From Nemertoderma westbladi (Eukaryota > Xenacoelomorpha > Nemertodermatida > Nemertodermatidae): 52,406 nt of DNA. Made by a program: the position numbers and the translations under genes. The stretch spans positions 1 to 52,406 of the forward strand of contig JAUCBJ010007054.1 of assembly GCA_032718475.1 (NCBI GenBank), in the 5' to 3' direction. Below are positions 11,201 to 21,882 of the stretch, one piece after another. The stretch's first letter is position 1, and the number at the start of each line of letters is the position of its first letter. The notes beneath the pieces were generated by a model. The model had not been told where the DNA came from. It ran no database searches and saw only the letters and a program-made list of their open reading frames with translations.

Positions 11201-12521
11201 GAGAAACCACCAAGAAGAGAACATGATAATTCGCCAACAATTATTCGACTCTCTGCAGAAAATTATGTCCCCACTACAGTCAGTAACCCTAAAACTACAA
11301 CACCGCTCAGGTGCCACTCCTCTAGCAACAGACATATTTGAGCTTCTACGCTGTCTCTCAGCAGGGGCTATCTCAGAGGCCTGCCGTAGACGCCTAAGGA
11401 AGGTTGACTTGAATACAACGGGGATCACTTTAGAGGGCATTAGGAATGACCTCATTACAGCTGTGTCCACATTGCAGGCACGTCTTGGTCTCATCGAAAC
11501 GGAGAATTGTTCCTTAAAAGAGAAATATGGATATATCCAAGATGAACTTAGTATAGAACGCCACCAACGAATGATCTTGGAACAAAAAATTACTAGGCTA
11601 GAAGGACAACTGCAAGCATGTGAACCTTCAGGTCGAAGCAGTGAGGAAATGACTGACAAACGAAAGAAGACTCAAGTAGGCTCCCAAGACGAGTACCTTA
11701 TCATTGATTCTATATCAGCAGGGGAAAGCACACCAACCAATCCAAGAGATCAACCTCACCACGGCAATCATGATGCCAAGCCAAACGATTTGGACTGGTC
11801 CATCACTTCCAGGCGGAGAAGTTATCAAAGAAAGGATTTTTCTGCTGGTTGCCCTCCCAAATTGGTGGGACAAACAAACAACAGATTTGCCCCTCTACTC
11901 TCAGATGAAGCAGACAATGCAGCTACAATTTCAAATTCACAGTACTTAAAGGCAATTTCAAATCAGCTTCATACAAAGCAAGATACTGGTTCAAGGATTG
12001 AGAGCTCAAGCTCTAGAACAAATAATCGTAAATCAACAAGGGCTGAACTGGGTACACATAGACACTCCAGTCCTGCCAGAAGTATCAGGCATCATAGACG
12101 AGGGAAAACACTCAACAAGCAACACGAACCTAATGAATTAAAACAGGGCTCAAGCAAACAGAGCTGGTCCGAACAATTATCAAAACAAACAACTGTCTTT
12201 ATCAGCGGTGTGCCATTTGAGTACTCTGAGGATGATATAGTTGATTACTTAAATTATCATCGTATAACTACCCACCGTATAACAACACGTAACTCCAGAG
12301 ACTCTAGGAATATGAAGATATCAGTGGATTCAGGGATCGGTGATAATCTAAAAGTACCTGGTTTCTGGCCAAGAGGAATAACGTGTCGGGACTGGATCTA
12401 CCATCCTCGACACATCCACCAAGTTAACCACCACATGGAGCAACGTGATCGGTACCACAATGCAGTCAATTCAGGGTATAGAGATAGACCGTGGGCTCAC
12501 CAGCCCTTTCACCAAGACTAA
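8226..12521 (+). CDS. LINE ORF1 protein: SAP, 10-residue repeats, Ulp1/C48 protease, coiled coil, RRM-like
   Basis: 1,431 residues. The start is the first in-frame ATG (AAAATGG context) and the SAP-like motif follows at once. Residues 1-38 (LKKMNTKRLKLLLSNRNLS...) match the SAP DNA-binding helix-turn-helix pattern. Residues about 55-510 are some 45 copies of a 10-residue acidic/Ser/Thr repeat such as KPVDQLDTSS. Residues about 740-960 resemble the Ulp1/SENP (C48) cysteine protease: His815 in NHHWVLH, Asn832 in YMLNSM at the usual Asp position, Gln884 in PKQNN and Cys890 in WDCGAYVC. Residues about 1080-1135 are a heptad-rich coiled coil. Residues about 1323-1392 (TVFISGVPF ... FWPRGITCR) resemble the RRM-like tail of LINE ORF1 proteins. 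ORF1 proteins normally bind RNA and form the RNP. A SUMO-protease-like domain here is rare. Whether it cleaves SUMO, ubiquitin or ORF1 itself is unknown. Confidence 0.85.
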   Translation: MDKLKKMNTKRLKLLLSNRNLSTSGSRGELLLRAETANLCSEPEDPKLTDESLDISSRPVDRTANISSKPLDQSNISTSKPEDRLDTSSIPVDQLHASSKLTDQPGSSSKPADQLEILSKPADQLETLSKPADQLETLSKPADQLETLSKPADQLDTPSKPVDQLDTSSKPVEQLDTSSKPVDQLDTSSKHADQPVTSSKPVDQLETSSKPVDQLDTSSKHADQLVTSSKPVDQLDSSCKHEDQLVTSNKHVGQLDTSSKPADQLDTSSKPVDQLDTSTKPVDQHDSSSKPMDLVDTSSKPVDLVDTCSKPADQLDMEPVVQLHTSCKPVDLSDTTSKPVDQLDTSSKPVDQLDTSSKHADQLVTFSKPVDQLDTSCKHEDQLVTSNKHVGQLDTSSKPADQLDTSSKPVDQLDTSTQPVDQHDSSCKPVDLVDTSSKPVDLVDTCSRPADQLDMEPVVQLHTSSCKPVDLSDTTSKPVDQLDTSRKPVDQHDTRPMDQPDKPPMDQPIIDNKPMDIVYLGQVICSIPSDATDISTTPEFPLRGPLARVSPGIHTAMTSSQEDVQLIDKSIKESVTVGCNRSAGSPTTNSIDNGSGSITGTTAAYPDVPAQASPGIHTTMNPGRDVNRTTTLSPDALPFNPPIVEDLQEDGRWLLRSPKPSNKKSKDTTITHFFHPIKSETVKNKLNDESNKSVYMVHPDSSQQPLSGKILVHLMQEYLSDLPTDPLGPVDPLWSSMETLNGKSWIDDNVIDSFLSIISIALPHTASIMAVLTTKLQNPNYDKLSAIKYVARHYLSSCKKTETQLMFFPECTNHHWVLHVADTNHKTVYMLNSMPSSNTPSKTTVEIANLLNHIDLYNRVNQHQNTTLKWTTTVSECSNSFPKQNNTWDCGAYVCLYVLAIAQNLNTVSKIHKDSTSCRQWIKNCLSDMKIVHHKDVIFDFMYVPGFNDEFGDINGDNGTLDDNTPQPAPAGFSELCGILQHPRKDAINFLLRNHQEENMIIRQQLFDSLQKIMSPLQSVTLKLQHRSGATPLATDIFELLRCLSAGAISEACRRRLRKVDLNTTGITLEGIRNDLITAVSTLQARLGLIETENCSLKEKYGYIQDELSIERHQRMILEQKITRLEGQLQACEPSGRSSEEMTDKRKKTQVGSQDEYLIIDSISAGESTPTNPRDQPHHGNHDAKPNDLDWSITSRRRSYQRKDFSAGCPPKLVGQTNNRFAPLLSDEADNAATISNSQYLKAISNQLHTKQDTGSRIESSSSRTNNRKSTRAELGTHRHSSPARSIRHHRRGKTLNKQHEPNELKQGSSKQSWSEQLSKQTTVFISGVPFEYSEDDIVDYLNYHRITTHRITTRNSRDSRNMKISVDSGIGDNLKVPGFWPRGITCRDWIYHPRHIHQVNHHMEQRDRYHNAVNSGYRDRPWAHQPFHQD
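8388..9750 (+). repeat. 30-bp coding minisatellite in LINE ORF1
   Basis: Tandem 30-bp units (AGTAAACCTGTGGATCAGCT plus GATACCTCC) encode the 10-residue repeat of ORF1. The period preserves the frame throughout. A higher-order duplication is also present: the block near 8881 (GTAAACATGCAGATCAGCTG) recurs 414 bp later at 9295 with the same order of variant units, including the shortened unit with DMEPVVQLHTS. Unequal exchange or replication slippage most likely produced it. Confidence 0.93.
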
Positions 12522-15500
12522 CACCGCTGAATGTGGTTTGGAGGAACAGCTGAGGTTGTGCACTTTTAATACCCATGGATTTGCGGCAAACTCTAAATAC
12601 ATTGCTGAGCTCTTAACCAGCTGTGATTTTCTAGGCCTCCAGGAACACTGGCTCGATGACATGGAGTGCAAAGAATCAATGTGTCTACTGGATGCCAACT
12701 TCAACTGTATATATTCAGTAAGCCACTTAATGAGCAATCCTAACCGTATACGTGGTGCAGGTGGTGTAGCCCTTTACATGAGGAAGGATAAAGTGAATAG
12801 TTTCAGTGAAGTGAAATCTGGAGATAATATTGTTGGCGTAATTGCTCATCTTCACTCCTCAAACGAGCCATTTCTGATTCTTTCAGCCTATGCCCCAGAT
12901 TCGGGGAAACCTCAAGAAGTCTACGATGAGTTCCTGGGCCGCCTCTATGGGTTACTGGAGCAGTATTCAGCATGCATCCCCATCATCCTCACTGATGCCA
13001 ATGCTGATCTTGGTAGTCTGCAGGGAAACAGATTCCTCACTGAGAAACCATCTTACAGAGGCCGGATTCTTAACTCTTTTCTAAACGATAATAATTTAAG
13101 GGCCATCGATACTCACAAGCAGTTCACTGGGCCAGTTATAACGTTTTATGGGCACAACGGTGGTCAGTCATATATTGACCATATATTGACTCCAATGTTA
13201 AACATGGTTTTGATAAAAGATGGCTGCGTATATGAAGAAGATCCTGGTAGTAACTACTCAGATCACGTACCAGTAATTGCGACATTTTCGGTTATGTTCA
13301 ACAATGACCATTCAGGGCAGAAAGTGAAGCCAACCACAAGGAGGAAAATCATGAAATTTAACTGGGCTAAAGCAACTGAAGCCCAAAAGGAAAGATATAA
13401 AGTTGCTGTTGACACACTTCTATTGGAGAATATCCATAAAATAAAATCTGAACTAGGTGGAAAACCTTCTACTGCAACTCTCGATGGTGTGATGGAGAAC
13501 ATACAGTCTGCAATTCATGATGCTGCAATTCAGAATATTCCAGTAGCAAAGCGAAAGACTGGTATAAAAAACATAAGAATTCGGTCCAAAATTCTACACC
13601 AGAGTTCGAAAACAACACAACAATTGTACCAACTATGGAGTGAAGAAGGAAAAGGCAATGAACACCCCCTTGCTACAGTGTTCAAGGAGTCCAAACGACG
13701 CACAAGGCGTATCAAAAATTTTCTCTCTAAAAACTCAGTCGCACAATCAATACATAAATGGGCCAACAAATTCAACTCAAATCCGAAATACTTTTGGGCA
13801 AAGGTAAATAAATCAAACGGAAATGGTATACCCCCCTCGATGGAAGATAAGTTGCGCGATAGTTATGTGAGAAAATTTTCCAACAATGCCTCCAAGTTGA
13901 GTGATGAACTACTGACTGACATGGACTTGGCGTGTGCAAACTCAGTGGTGCCACAAATATCCTCACTGACAGTGAAGAGAGCAATTGCAGCACTATCTAC
14001 AGGGAAAGCCCCTGATAACTCTTCGCTCACTATTGAGCATTTGCTACATTTGAACCCAGAGCCAATATGTGAAATCTTAGCAATTGTGTTCAACCTCTCA
14101 TTCATGCTGAAGAAAGTTCCTAATATATTTGGACATTCGGTTCTGACAAGCCTCTATAAGGGCAAGCATCGGGATGTTTACTCTCCTAAATCGTATCGCC
14201 CAATATCATCAATCAGCATTTGGGCCAAATTGTTTGAACATGTTGTGCTGAAGAGCTTCCTTAGCAGCATAGATCTCCATGAGAACCAGACAGCCTACCG
14301 TAGTCACATTGGGTCTGATGTAGTCATTGCAACGATGTTAGAGTGCATTGAGCATCTGCGGATGAAGAACAAGTCAGTATATCTCTGTCAGCTTGATATA
14401 GAGTCAGCATTCGACACTGTTGACTATAACGTTCTGGGCTGCAAAATGCTGGAGTGTGGAATAAACCCTCACATTGTCGCTACTGTCCTTAACTATTACA
14501 CCAGAAGCCTCTATTTTCTCAAGTTCGGCAGTGATGTTGATGCTATAGGCATCCATGTTTGTAGAGGCCTGAAACAGGGATCACTCCTCTCACCAGTCCT
14601 CTTCAATTTGTATACTAAATCCATTCTTGATGATTTGAAAAGTTCCAACCTCGGATGCTGGATAGACACACACTGGTTGGGAACAATCTCTTATGCTGAT
14701 GATTTCTTGTTAGTCTCTAACACGCAGGAGGGAATGGAGAAAATGTTTACCATGTTCCATAATAGCGCAGCAGAAATGAAACTTACAGTAGAAAAATCCA
14801 AAGTAAACTGGACTGTGTTCAACAATCACCAAGGCTGTCATAGGCCAACATTTCTTTATCTGAACGGCAAAGTGGTTCCAAGATGCGAAAAGTTAAGCTT
14901 CTTAGGGTACGATTTGGCTACTGTTATGACTAACCCCTTAAGCAAGACCCTGCAGACGATAGCGGCACTAAGCCAGACCCTTAAGAACAAGGGATGGACC
15001 TCTGAATGGCTGCCTGTTGAAACCGTATCTCACCTCTGGAGAACAGTTGCACTGCCTGTAATTTTATACGACCTGAGATTACACATTGGTTACCTCTCCC
15101 AGAACGACATGGATAGACTCGATGCCGCCCACAGAAATGCTCTGCGCAGCTTACTCTACATTGGGCGCTATGTTAGCAACCCCACACTGGAGCACCTTAC
15201 GAGCATCAATGCCCTATCAGTGGAAGCAATGCGACAAGCGGTGGGAACCATGGTGCGAATTATAGATTGTCCCAGCAAGGCTTTACAGGGATCGTTTATT
15301 AACTGCTCTGTTGCTAGTCTCGATGGAACCTCTGGGTCACGGTATCGGGGAGTGCTAAACTCTTTTATAAAAGCGCTATCTATCTTTCCCCTTCCACAGC
15401 TTGAGTCCCTATTGATGTACCGCTATGACAAGAAGTCCCTGATGAATCGTATCTCGCACGGAGCAGCATTGACTGGGGATAAGGCCAAGGCCAGCTTTAT

Positions 15501-15579
15501 CGAAGAAACATTTAATCTTAGAACATTGAGTCTCGGAGAAAAAAGAACCAGAATTAGGGACTACTTCGGTATTGTGTAA
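12460..15579 (+). CDS. LINE ORF2: apurinic-type endonuclease and reverse transcriptase
   Basis: 1,039 residues from the first ATG in this frame (12460). The frame opens after a TAA at 12379. It overlaps ORF1 by 62 bases in the +1 frame. Residues about 30-275 form an exonuclease-endonuclease-phosphatase domain: Asn in FNTHG, Glu in LQEHW, Tyr in SAYAPDSG, Asp/Asn in TDANAD and the terminal SDHVP. It would nick target DNA. Residues about 560-815 form the reverse transcriptase, with LDIESAFDTV, GLKQGSLLSPVLFNLY and the catalytic YADD (residue 745). About 280 residues follow with no RNase H. No internal stop is present, so the enzyme appears intact. Translation probably depends on reinitiation or frameshifting at the overlap. 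Confidence 0.93.
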   Translation: MQSIQGIEIDRGLTSPFTKTNTAECGLEEQLRLCTFNTHGFAANSKYIAELLTSCDFLGLQEHWLDDMECKESMCLLDANFNCIYSVSHLMSNPNRIRGAGGVALYMRKDKVNSFSEVKSGDNIVGVIAHLHSSNEPFLILSAYAPDSGKPQEVYDEFLGRLYGLLEQYSACIPIILTDANADLGSLQGNRFLTEKPSYRGRILNSFLNDNNLRAIDTHKQFTGPVITFYGHNGGQSYIDHILTPMLNMVLIKDGCVYEEDPGSNYSDHVPVIATFSVMFNNDHSGQKVKPTTRRKIMKFNWAKATEAQKERYKVAVDTLLLENIHKIKSELGGKPSTATLDGVMENIQSAIHDAAIQNIPVAKRKTGIKNIRIRSKILHQSSKTTQQLYQLWSEEGKGNEHPLATVFKESKRRTRRIKNFLSKNSVAQSIHKWANKFNSNPKYFWAKVNKSNGNGIPPSMEDKLRDSYVRKFSNNASKLSDELLTDMDLACANSVVPQISSLTVKRAIAALSTGKAPDNSSLTIEHLLHLNPEPICEILAIVFNLSFMLKKVPNIFGHSVLTSLYKGKHRDVYSPKSYRPISSISIWAKLFEHVVLKSFLSSIDLHENQTAYRSHIGSDVVIATMLECIEHLRMKNKSVYLCQLDIESAFDTVDYNVLGCKMLECGINPHIVATVLNYYTRSLYFLKFGSDVDAIGIHVCRGLKQGSLLSPVLFNLYTKSILDDLKSSNLGCWIDTHWLGTISYADDFLLVSNTQEGMEKMFTMFHNSAAEMKLTVEKSKVNWTVFNNHQGCHRPTFLYLNGKVVPRCEKLSFLGYDLATVMTNPLSKTLQTIAALSQTLKNKGWTSEWLPVETVSHLWRTVALPVILYDLRLHIGYLSQNDMDRLDAAHRNALRSLLYIGRYVSNPTLEHLTSINALSVEAMRQAVGTMVRIIDCPSKALQGSFINCSVASLDGTSGSRYRGVLNSFIKALSIFPLPQLESLLMYRYDKKSLMNRISHGAALTGDKAKASFIEETFNLRTLSLGEKRTRIRDYFGIV

Positions 15580-15851
15580 TACACTGTGTTCCCTGTGCAG
15601 TATTAATGACTCTGCATCGTTTGGAAGCAGAGCAAACCCCGAGGTCATAATTCTTTTTTTTTTCATTTGCATCCATCCATGGCTATTTTAAATGCTTTGT
15701 TCTTCCTTTTAATTTGAATATATTGTATCCTTTATTTTGTATCACTGGTGCAGTGTGTGAAACTTTGTTCGCTTTTTATTTCTTATTAACGTGCAGCGAA
15801 CTTTTACTGTTGTCGGCTGGGTCCGAATTAAATGAATTAATTAATTAATTA
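15580..15851 (+). other. LINE 3' untranslated region and simple-repeat tail
   Basis: Non-coding, T-rich sequence after the ORF2 stop, with a run of T near 15651-15663. It ends in repeated AATT/TTAA units just before the first array-2 unit. LINE reverse transcriptases bind the RNA 3' end to prime on nicked DNA, and simple-repeat ends mark some clades. No AATAAA was seen close to the end. Confidence 0.6.
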
Positions 15852-18800
15852 ACATCTACTCTTTCTACCCACTAATATCTACTCTTTCTACCCCACAGAC
15901 CGCTCCCACTAACATCTACTCTTTCTACCCACAGACCGCTCCCACTAACATCTACTCTTTCTACCCACTAATATCTACTCTTTCTACCCCACAGACCGCT
16001 CCCACTAATATCTACTCTTTCTACCCACAGACCGCTCCCACTAACATCTACTCTTTCTACCCACAGACCGCTCCCACTAACATCTAATCTTTCTACCCAC
16101 TAACATCTACTCCTTCTACCCCACAGACCGCTCCCACTAACATCTACTCTTTCTACCCACTAATATCTACTCTTTCTACCCCACAGACCGCTCCCACTAA
16201 TATCTACTCTTTCTACCCACAGACCGCTCCCACTAACATCTACTCTTTCTACCCTCAGATCGCTCCCACTAACATCTACTCTTTCTACCCACTAATATCT
16301 ACTCTTTCTACCCCACAGACCGCTCCCAATGATATTTACTCTTTCTACCCCACAGACCGCTCCCACTAACATCTACTCTTTCTACCCACTAACATCTACT
16401 CTTTCTGCCCCACAGACCGCTCCCACTGATATCAACTCTTTCTACCTGCTAACATCTACTCTTTGTACCCACATACCGCTCCCGGTAACATCTACTCTTT
16501 CTACCCACAGACCGCTCCCACTAACATCCATTCGTTCTACCCCACAGACCGCTCCCACTGATATCTACTCTTTCTATCTGCTAACATCTACTCTTTCTAC
16601 CTACAGACCGCTCCCTCTAACATCTTCTCTTTCTACCCACAGACCGCTTCCACTGATATCTACTCTTTCTACCTGCTAACATCTACTATTTCTACTCCAC
16701 AGACCGCTCCCACTGATATCTACTCTTTCTACCCACAGACCGCTCCCTCTAACATCTACTCTTTCTACCCACAGACCGCTCCCTCTAACATCTACTCTTT
16801 CTACCCACAGACCGCTCCCAATGATATCTACTCTTTCTACCTGCTAACATCTACTCTTTCTACCTGCTAACATCTACTCTTTCTGCCCCACAGACCGCTC
16901 CCACTGATATCTACTCTTTCTACCCACAGACCGCTCCCTCTAACATCTACTCTTTCTACCCACAGACCGCTCCCACTGATATCTACTCTTTCTACCCACA
17001 GACCGCTCCCAATGATATCTACTCTTTCTACCTGCTAACATCTACTTTTTCTACTCCACAGACCGCTCCCACTAACATCTACTCTTTCTACCTGCTAACA
17101 TCTACTCTTTATATCCACAGACCGCTCCCACTAACATCTACTCTTTCTACCTGCTAACATCTACTCTTTCTACCCACAGACCGCTCCCACTGATATCTAC
17201 TCTTTCTACCCACAGACCGCTCCCAATGATATCTACTCTTTCTACCTGCTAACATCTACTCTTTCTACTCCACAGACCGCTCCCACTAACATCTACTCTT
17301 TCTACCTGCTAACATCTACTCTTTATATCCACAGACCGCTCCCACTAACATCTACTCTTTCTACCTGCTAACATCTACTCTTTATATCCACAGACCGCTC
17401 CCGCTAACATCTACTCTTTCTACCCCACAGACCGCTCCCACTAACATCTACTCTTTATATCCACAGACCGCTCCCGCTAACATCTACTCTTTCAACCCCA
17501 CAGACCGCTCCCGCTAACATCTACTCTTTCTACCCACAGACCGCTCCCACTAACATCTACTCTTTCTACCTGCTAACATCTACTCTTTATATCCACAGAC
17601 CGCTCCCGCTAACATCTACTCTTTCTACCCACTAACATCTACTCCTTCTACCCACAGACTGCTCCCACTAACATCTACTCTTTCTACCTGCTAACATCTA
17701 CTCGTTCTACCCCACAGACCGCTCCCACTAACATCTACTCTTTCTACCCACTAACATCTACTCCTTCTACCCACAGACCGCTCCCACTAACATCTACTCT
17801 TTCTACCTGCTAACATCTACTCGTTCTACCCCACAGACCGCTCCCGCTAACATCTACTCTTTCTACCCCACAGACCGCTCCCACTAACATCTACTCTTTC
17901 TACCCACAGACCGCTCCCGCTAACATCTACTCGTTCTACCATACAGACCGATCCCACTAACATCTACTCTTTCTACCCACAGACCGATCCCACTAACATC
18001 TACTCTTTCTACCCACAGACCGCTCCCACTAACATCTACTCTTTCTACCCACAGACCGCTCCCACTAACATCTACTCTTTCTATCGACAGACCGCTCCCA
18101 CTAACATCTACTCTTTCTACCCACAGACCGCTCCCACTAACATCTACTCTTTCTACCTGCTAACATCTACTCTTTCTACCTGCTAACATCTACTCTTTAT
18201 ATCCACAGACCGCTCCCGCTAACATCTACTCTTTCTACCCACAGACCGCTCCCACTAACATCCATTCGTTCTACCCACAGACCGCTCCCGCTAACATCTA
18301 CTCTTTCTACCTGCTAACATCTACTCTTTCTACCTGCTAACATCTACTCTTTCTACCTGCTAACATCTACTCTTTCTACCTGCTAACATCTACTCTTTCT
18401 ACCTGCTAACATCTACTCTTTATATCCACAGACCGCTCCCGCTAACATCTACTCGTTCTACCCACAGACCGCTCCCGCTAACATCTACTCTTTCTACCCA
18501 CAGACCGCTCCCGCTAACATCTACTCTTTCTACCCACAGACCGCTCCCGCTAACATCTACTCTTTCTACCCACAGACCGCTCCCGCTAACATCTACTCTT
18601 TCTACCCACAGACCGCTCCCGCTAACATCTACTCTTTCTACCCACAGACCGCTCCCGCTAACATCTACTCTTTCTACCTGCGAACATCTACTCTTTCTAC
18701 CTGCTAACATCTACTCTTTCTACCCAACAGACCGCTCCCACTAACATCTACTCTGTCTATCCACAGACCGCTCCCACTAACATCTACTCTTTCTACCCAC

Positions 18801-20381
18801 AGACCGCTCCCACTAACATCTACTCTTTCTACTCCACAGACCGCTCCCACTAACATCTACTCTTTCTACCCAACAGACCGCTCCCACTGATATCTACTCT
18901 TTCTACCTGCTAACATCTACTCTTTCTACCCACAGACCGCTCCCACTAACATCTACTCTTTCTACCCAACAGACCGCTCCCACTAACATCTACTCTTTCT
19001 ACCCCACAGACCGCTCCCACTAACATCTACTCTTTCTACCCAACAGACCGCTCCCACTGATATCTACTCTTTCTACCTGCTAACATCTACTCTTTCTACC
19101 CAACAGACCGCTCCCACTGATATCTACTCTTTCTACCTGCTAACATCTACTCTTTCTACCCACAGACCGCTCCCACTAACATCTACTCTTTCTACCCAAC
19201 AGACCGCTCCCACTAACATCTACTCTTTCTACCCCACAGACCGCTCCCACTAACATCTACTCTTTCTACCCAACAGACCGCTCCCACTGATATCTACTCT
19301 TTCTACCTGCTAACATCTACTCTTTCTACCCAACAGACCGCTCCCACTAACATCTACTCTGTCTATCCACAGACCGCTCCCACTAACATCTACTCTTTCT
19401 ACCCAACAGACCGCTCCCACTAACATCTACTCTTTCTACCCAACAGACCGCTCCCACTGATATCTACTCTTTCTACCTGCTAACATCTACTCTATCTACC
19501 CACAGACCGCTCCCGCTAACATCTACTCGTTCTACCCCACAGACCGCTCCCGCTAACATCTACTCTTTCTACCCACAGACCGCTCCCACTGATATCTACT
19601 CTTTCTACCTAGTAACATCTACTCTTTCTGCCCCACAGACCGCTCCCGCTAACATCTACTCTTTCTACCCACAGACCGCTCCCACTAACATCTACTCTTT
19701 CTACCCACAGACCGCTCCCACTGATATCTACTCTTTCTACCTAGTAACATCTACTCTTTCTGCCCCACAGACCGCTCCCGCTAACATCTACTCTTTCTAC
19801 CCACAGACCGCACCCACTGATATCTACTCTTTCTACCTGCTAACATCTACTCTTTCTACCCACAGACCGCTCCCGCTAACATCTACTCTTTCTACCCACA
19901 GACCGCTCCCACTGATATCTACTCTTTCTACCTAGTAACATCTACTCTTTCTGCCCCACAGACCGCTCCCACGTATATATACTCTTTCTACCTGCTAACA
20001 TCTACTATTTCTACTCCACAGACCGCTCCCACTGATATCAACTTATTCTACCTGCTTACATCTACTCTTTCTACCCCACAGACCGCATCCAATGATTTAT
20101 ACTCTTTCTACCTGCTAACATATACTCTTTCTATCGACAGACCGCTCCCGCTAACATCTACTCTTTCTACCCACAGACCGCTCCCGCTAACATCTACTCT
20201 TTCTATCCACAGACCACTCCCACTGATATCTACTCTTTCCACTTGGTAACATCTACACTTTCTACCCCACAGACCGCTCCCACTGATATCTACTCTTTCT
20301 ACCTGGTAACATCTACTCTTTCTGCCCCACAGACCGCTCCCACGTATATATACTCTTTCTACCTGCTAACATCTACTCTTT
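15852..20381. repeat. Satellite array 2 (left part of array 2/3)
   Basis: Tandem units of 36 bp (CTAACATCTACTCTTTCTAC then CCACAGACCGCTCCCA) and shorter 23-bp units ending in CTACCTG. On the + strand each long unit holds a CTAAC, a pyrimidine-rich stretch and CACAG, the layout of a 3' splice site. It is the same family as 32991-40167 and is interrupted at 20381 by the BEL element. Open frames inside it (for example 16329-16679) reflect the 36-bp period and are not genes. Confidence 0.95.
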
Positions 20382-21598
20382 TGTAAAAGCTTTTGCTGAA
20401 TTGTCCGGTTATTTTTCCTTATTTTTCCCGTAAAATACTCTGTAGTTGGTTTACCAGGCATAAAAAGGCCGTGTCCTTGCTGTACTGGTGTTTTAGCGGA
20501 CATAAAAGCTATTTCTTCTGTATTTGTACTTTAGAGGACATAATCCGTAATTCCGTGACGTAAAAGCTCGATACTCTTGAAAACAGTGTCACTACCATGA
20601 CGACGGCTAGCAGCTGATATTGCCACGTCGACGTTTCTTTGTTTCTCTGTTCTCTCGTTGTTCAGGTTGACCAATCAGAGCGTTTGTTGTCTCTGTGTTG
20701 GAGGTATATACAGAAACTCAGTAGTTCAGTGTTATTTTTTTGCCCAGAGCCTAAGAACCGGCTTTGGCACCTCCGTGTTTTCAGTTTTTAGTCTTACACT
20801 AGTAGGTTTAATTATAAAGGGCATATATCCTTTAACTCATGGAATCACTGATCTGGGAATACACTGACTGTTGACACACGGCTTTTAATAACTGCTGAAA
20901 CTGCTAAAATTACCTGCTCAATCGATACTGTGTACTGCTATTTGTTGTCGGTTATTCATTATATTGGTTGATGAATTATTATATTGGAATAACGAGAAAT
21001 AACCCCGAAAACCCAATATTCTTGATATACCGAAGGTAAGAGAGAAAGGTTACCAATAACGATTGTGACTTATGTTAAAGTGGTTTGAAGTGAATCTAAT
21101 GTTATTTGATAGACCCTACATGAGTCAGTCTGTGTTCCTTTTATAGGTGACTAAAATCAGTGAAGATTGGCAGATTAGTGTGCAGTATTGTGCAGCATTG
21201 TGTATGAGTGAGTCTGTTAAAGAAGCAATTCCTAAAGAATGCGCCATATATGTGAATTATAATTAAGCCATATCGTTGTGAGTAGTTTAAGTCATAACTC
21301 TGTTTATATAGATAAAGCGCCACGTCCTAAAGGAACTGTTAATATTCCCGAAGGTAAATAATATTGTCAGAGATTATATAATACTGTCAGTCGAATAATA
21401 CATTAGGCTTACATAGCAATAAAATTAAACCGTCGAACCCAATCTCCCGGGAATATCCAGCGGGTGAATGATCGCGCACAGATTGGTTTCGACTAGTGTA
21501 GTGAATCAAATACTTGTCATAGACTAAAAACCGATTTAATATCTAGAAGACATCTTAATTTGGTGGGTTAAACTGCCAAAGGTCTGAAAGCGCGAACA
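20382..21598 (+). repeat. 5' LTR of the BEL/Pao element
   Basis: Starts TGTAAAAGC and ends GCGCGAACA. It carries possible promoter elements (CATAAAAAGG near 20459, TATAAAGGG near 20812) and an AATAAA near 21419 that could serve as the polyadenylation signal. It is nearly identical to 31774-32990, with three differences seen by eye (near 20407, the TCACTACC/TCGCTACC site near 20590, and TATTGG/TAATGG near 20964). Confidence 0.93.
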
Positions 21599-21882
21599 TT
21601 AAAGGATATAGCTTCTGTATTGCAGTAGGCAATAAAGCTGAAGTACCGGCAACCGGTACCCAGTAGGCCTGACTACCTAACCACCCGGACCGGTACCTAC
21701 AGCAGTACAGGTACAGCAGTATTATTCGATTTTGATAATTATATACCGGTAGGCCTTAATAATTAATCAGGGAGGGCCCGCCCTGGTTTTTTATTGAGAT
21801 TTTTACTTATTTCTGTCAAGTTTTATTTGTTTGTAGGCCAGTATTGAACAGAAGGCGTGTAAGCCTGATCAGATTGTACAGA

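Larger units (their letters stand above)
7934..15851 (+). mobile_element. LINE (non-LTR retrotransposon) with a Ulp1-like protease in ORF1
   Basis: A roughly 7.9-kb unit lies between two different satellites. It contains a 290-bp 5' leader (7934-8225), ORF1 (8226-12521), an overlapping ORF2 with endonuclease and reverse transcriptase (12460-15579), and a 270-bp 3' region that ends in a short AATT-type simple repeat at about 15826-15851. There are no LTRs and no poly(A) tail, and the simple-repeat end is typical of several LINE clades. Both frames are intact, so it may be complete and recent. No target duplication can be seen because each side is satellite. ORF2 lacks an RNase H domain. The RRM-like ORF1 tail favours the CR1/L2/Jockey-type group, but the clade is not settled from sequence reading alone. 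Confidence 0.85.

Noticed and set aside
20658-20867. 69-residue open frame in the LTR, also at 32050-32259
   Set aside because: It is identical in the two LTRs because the LTRs are copies. It has no coding features.
21770-21800. GC-rich hairpin followed by T run (CAGGGAGGGCCCGCCCTGG then TTTTTT)
   Set aside because: It resembles a bacterial terminator, but the setting is a eukaryotic retroelement leader, so the function does not apply.
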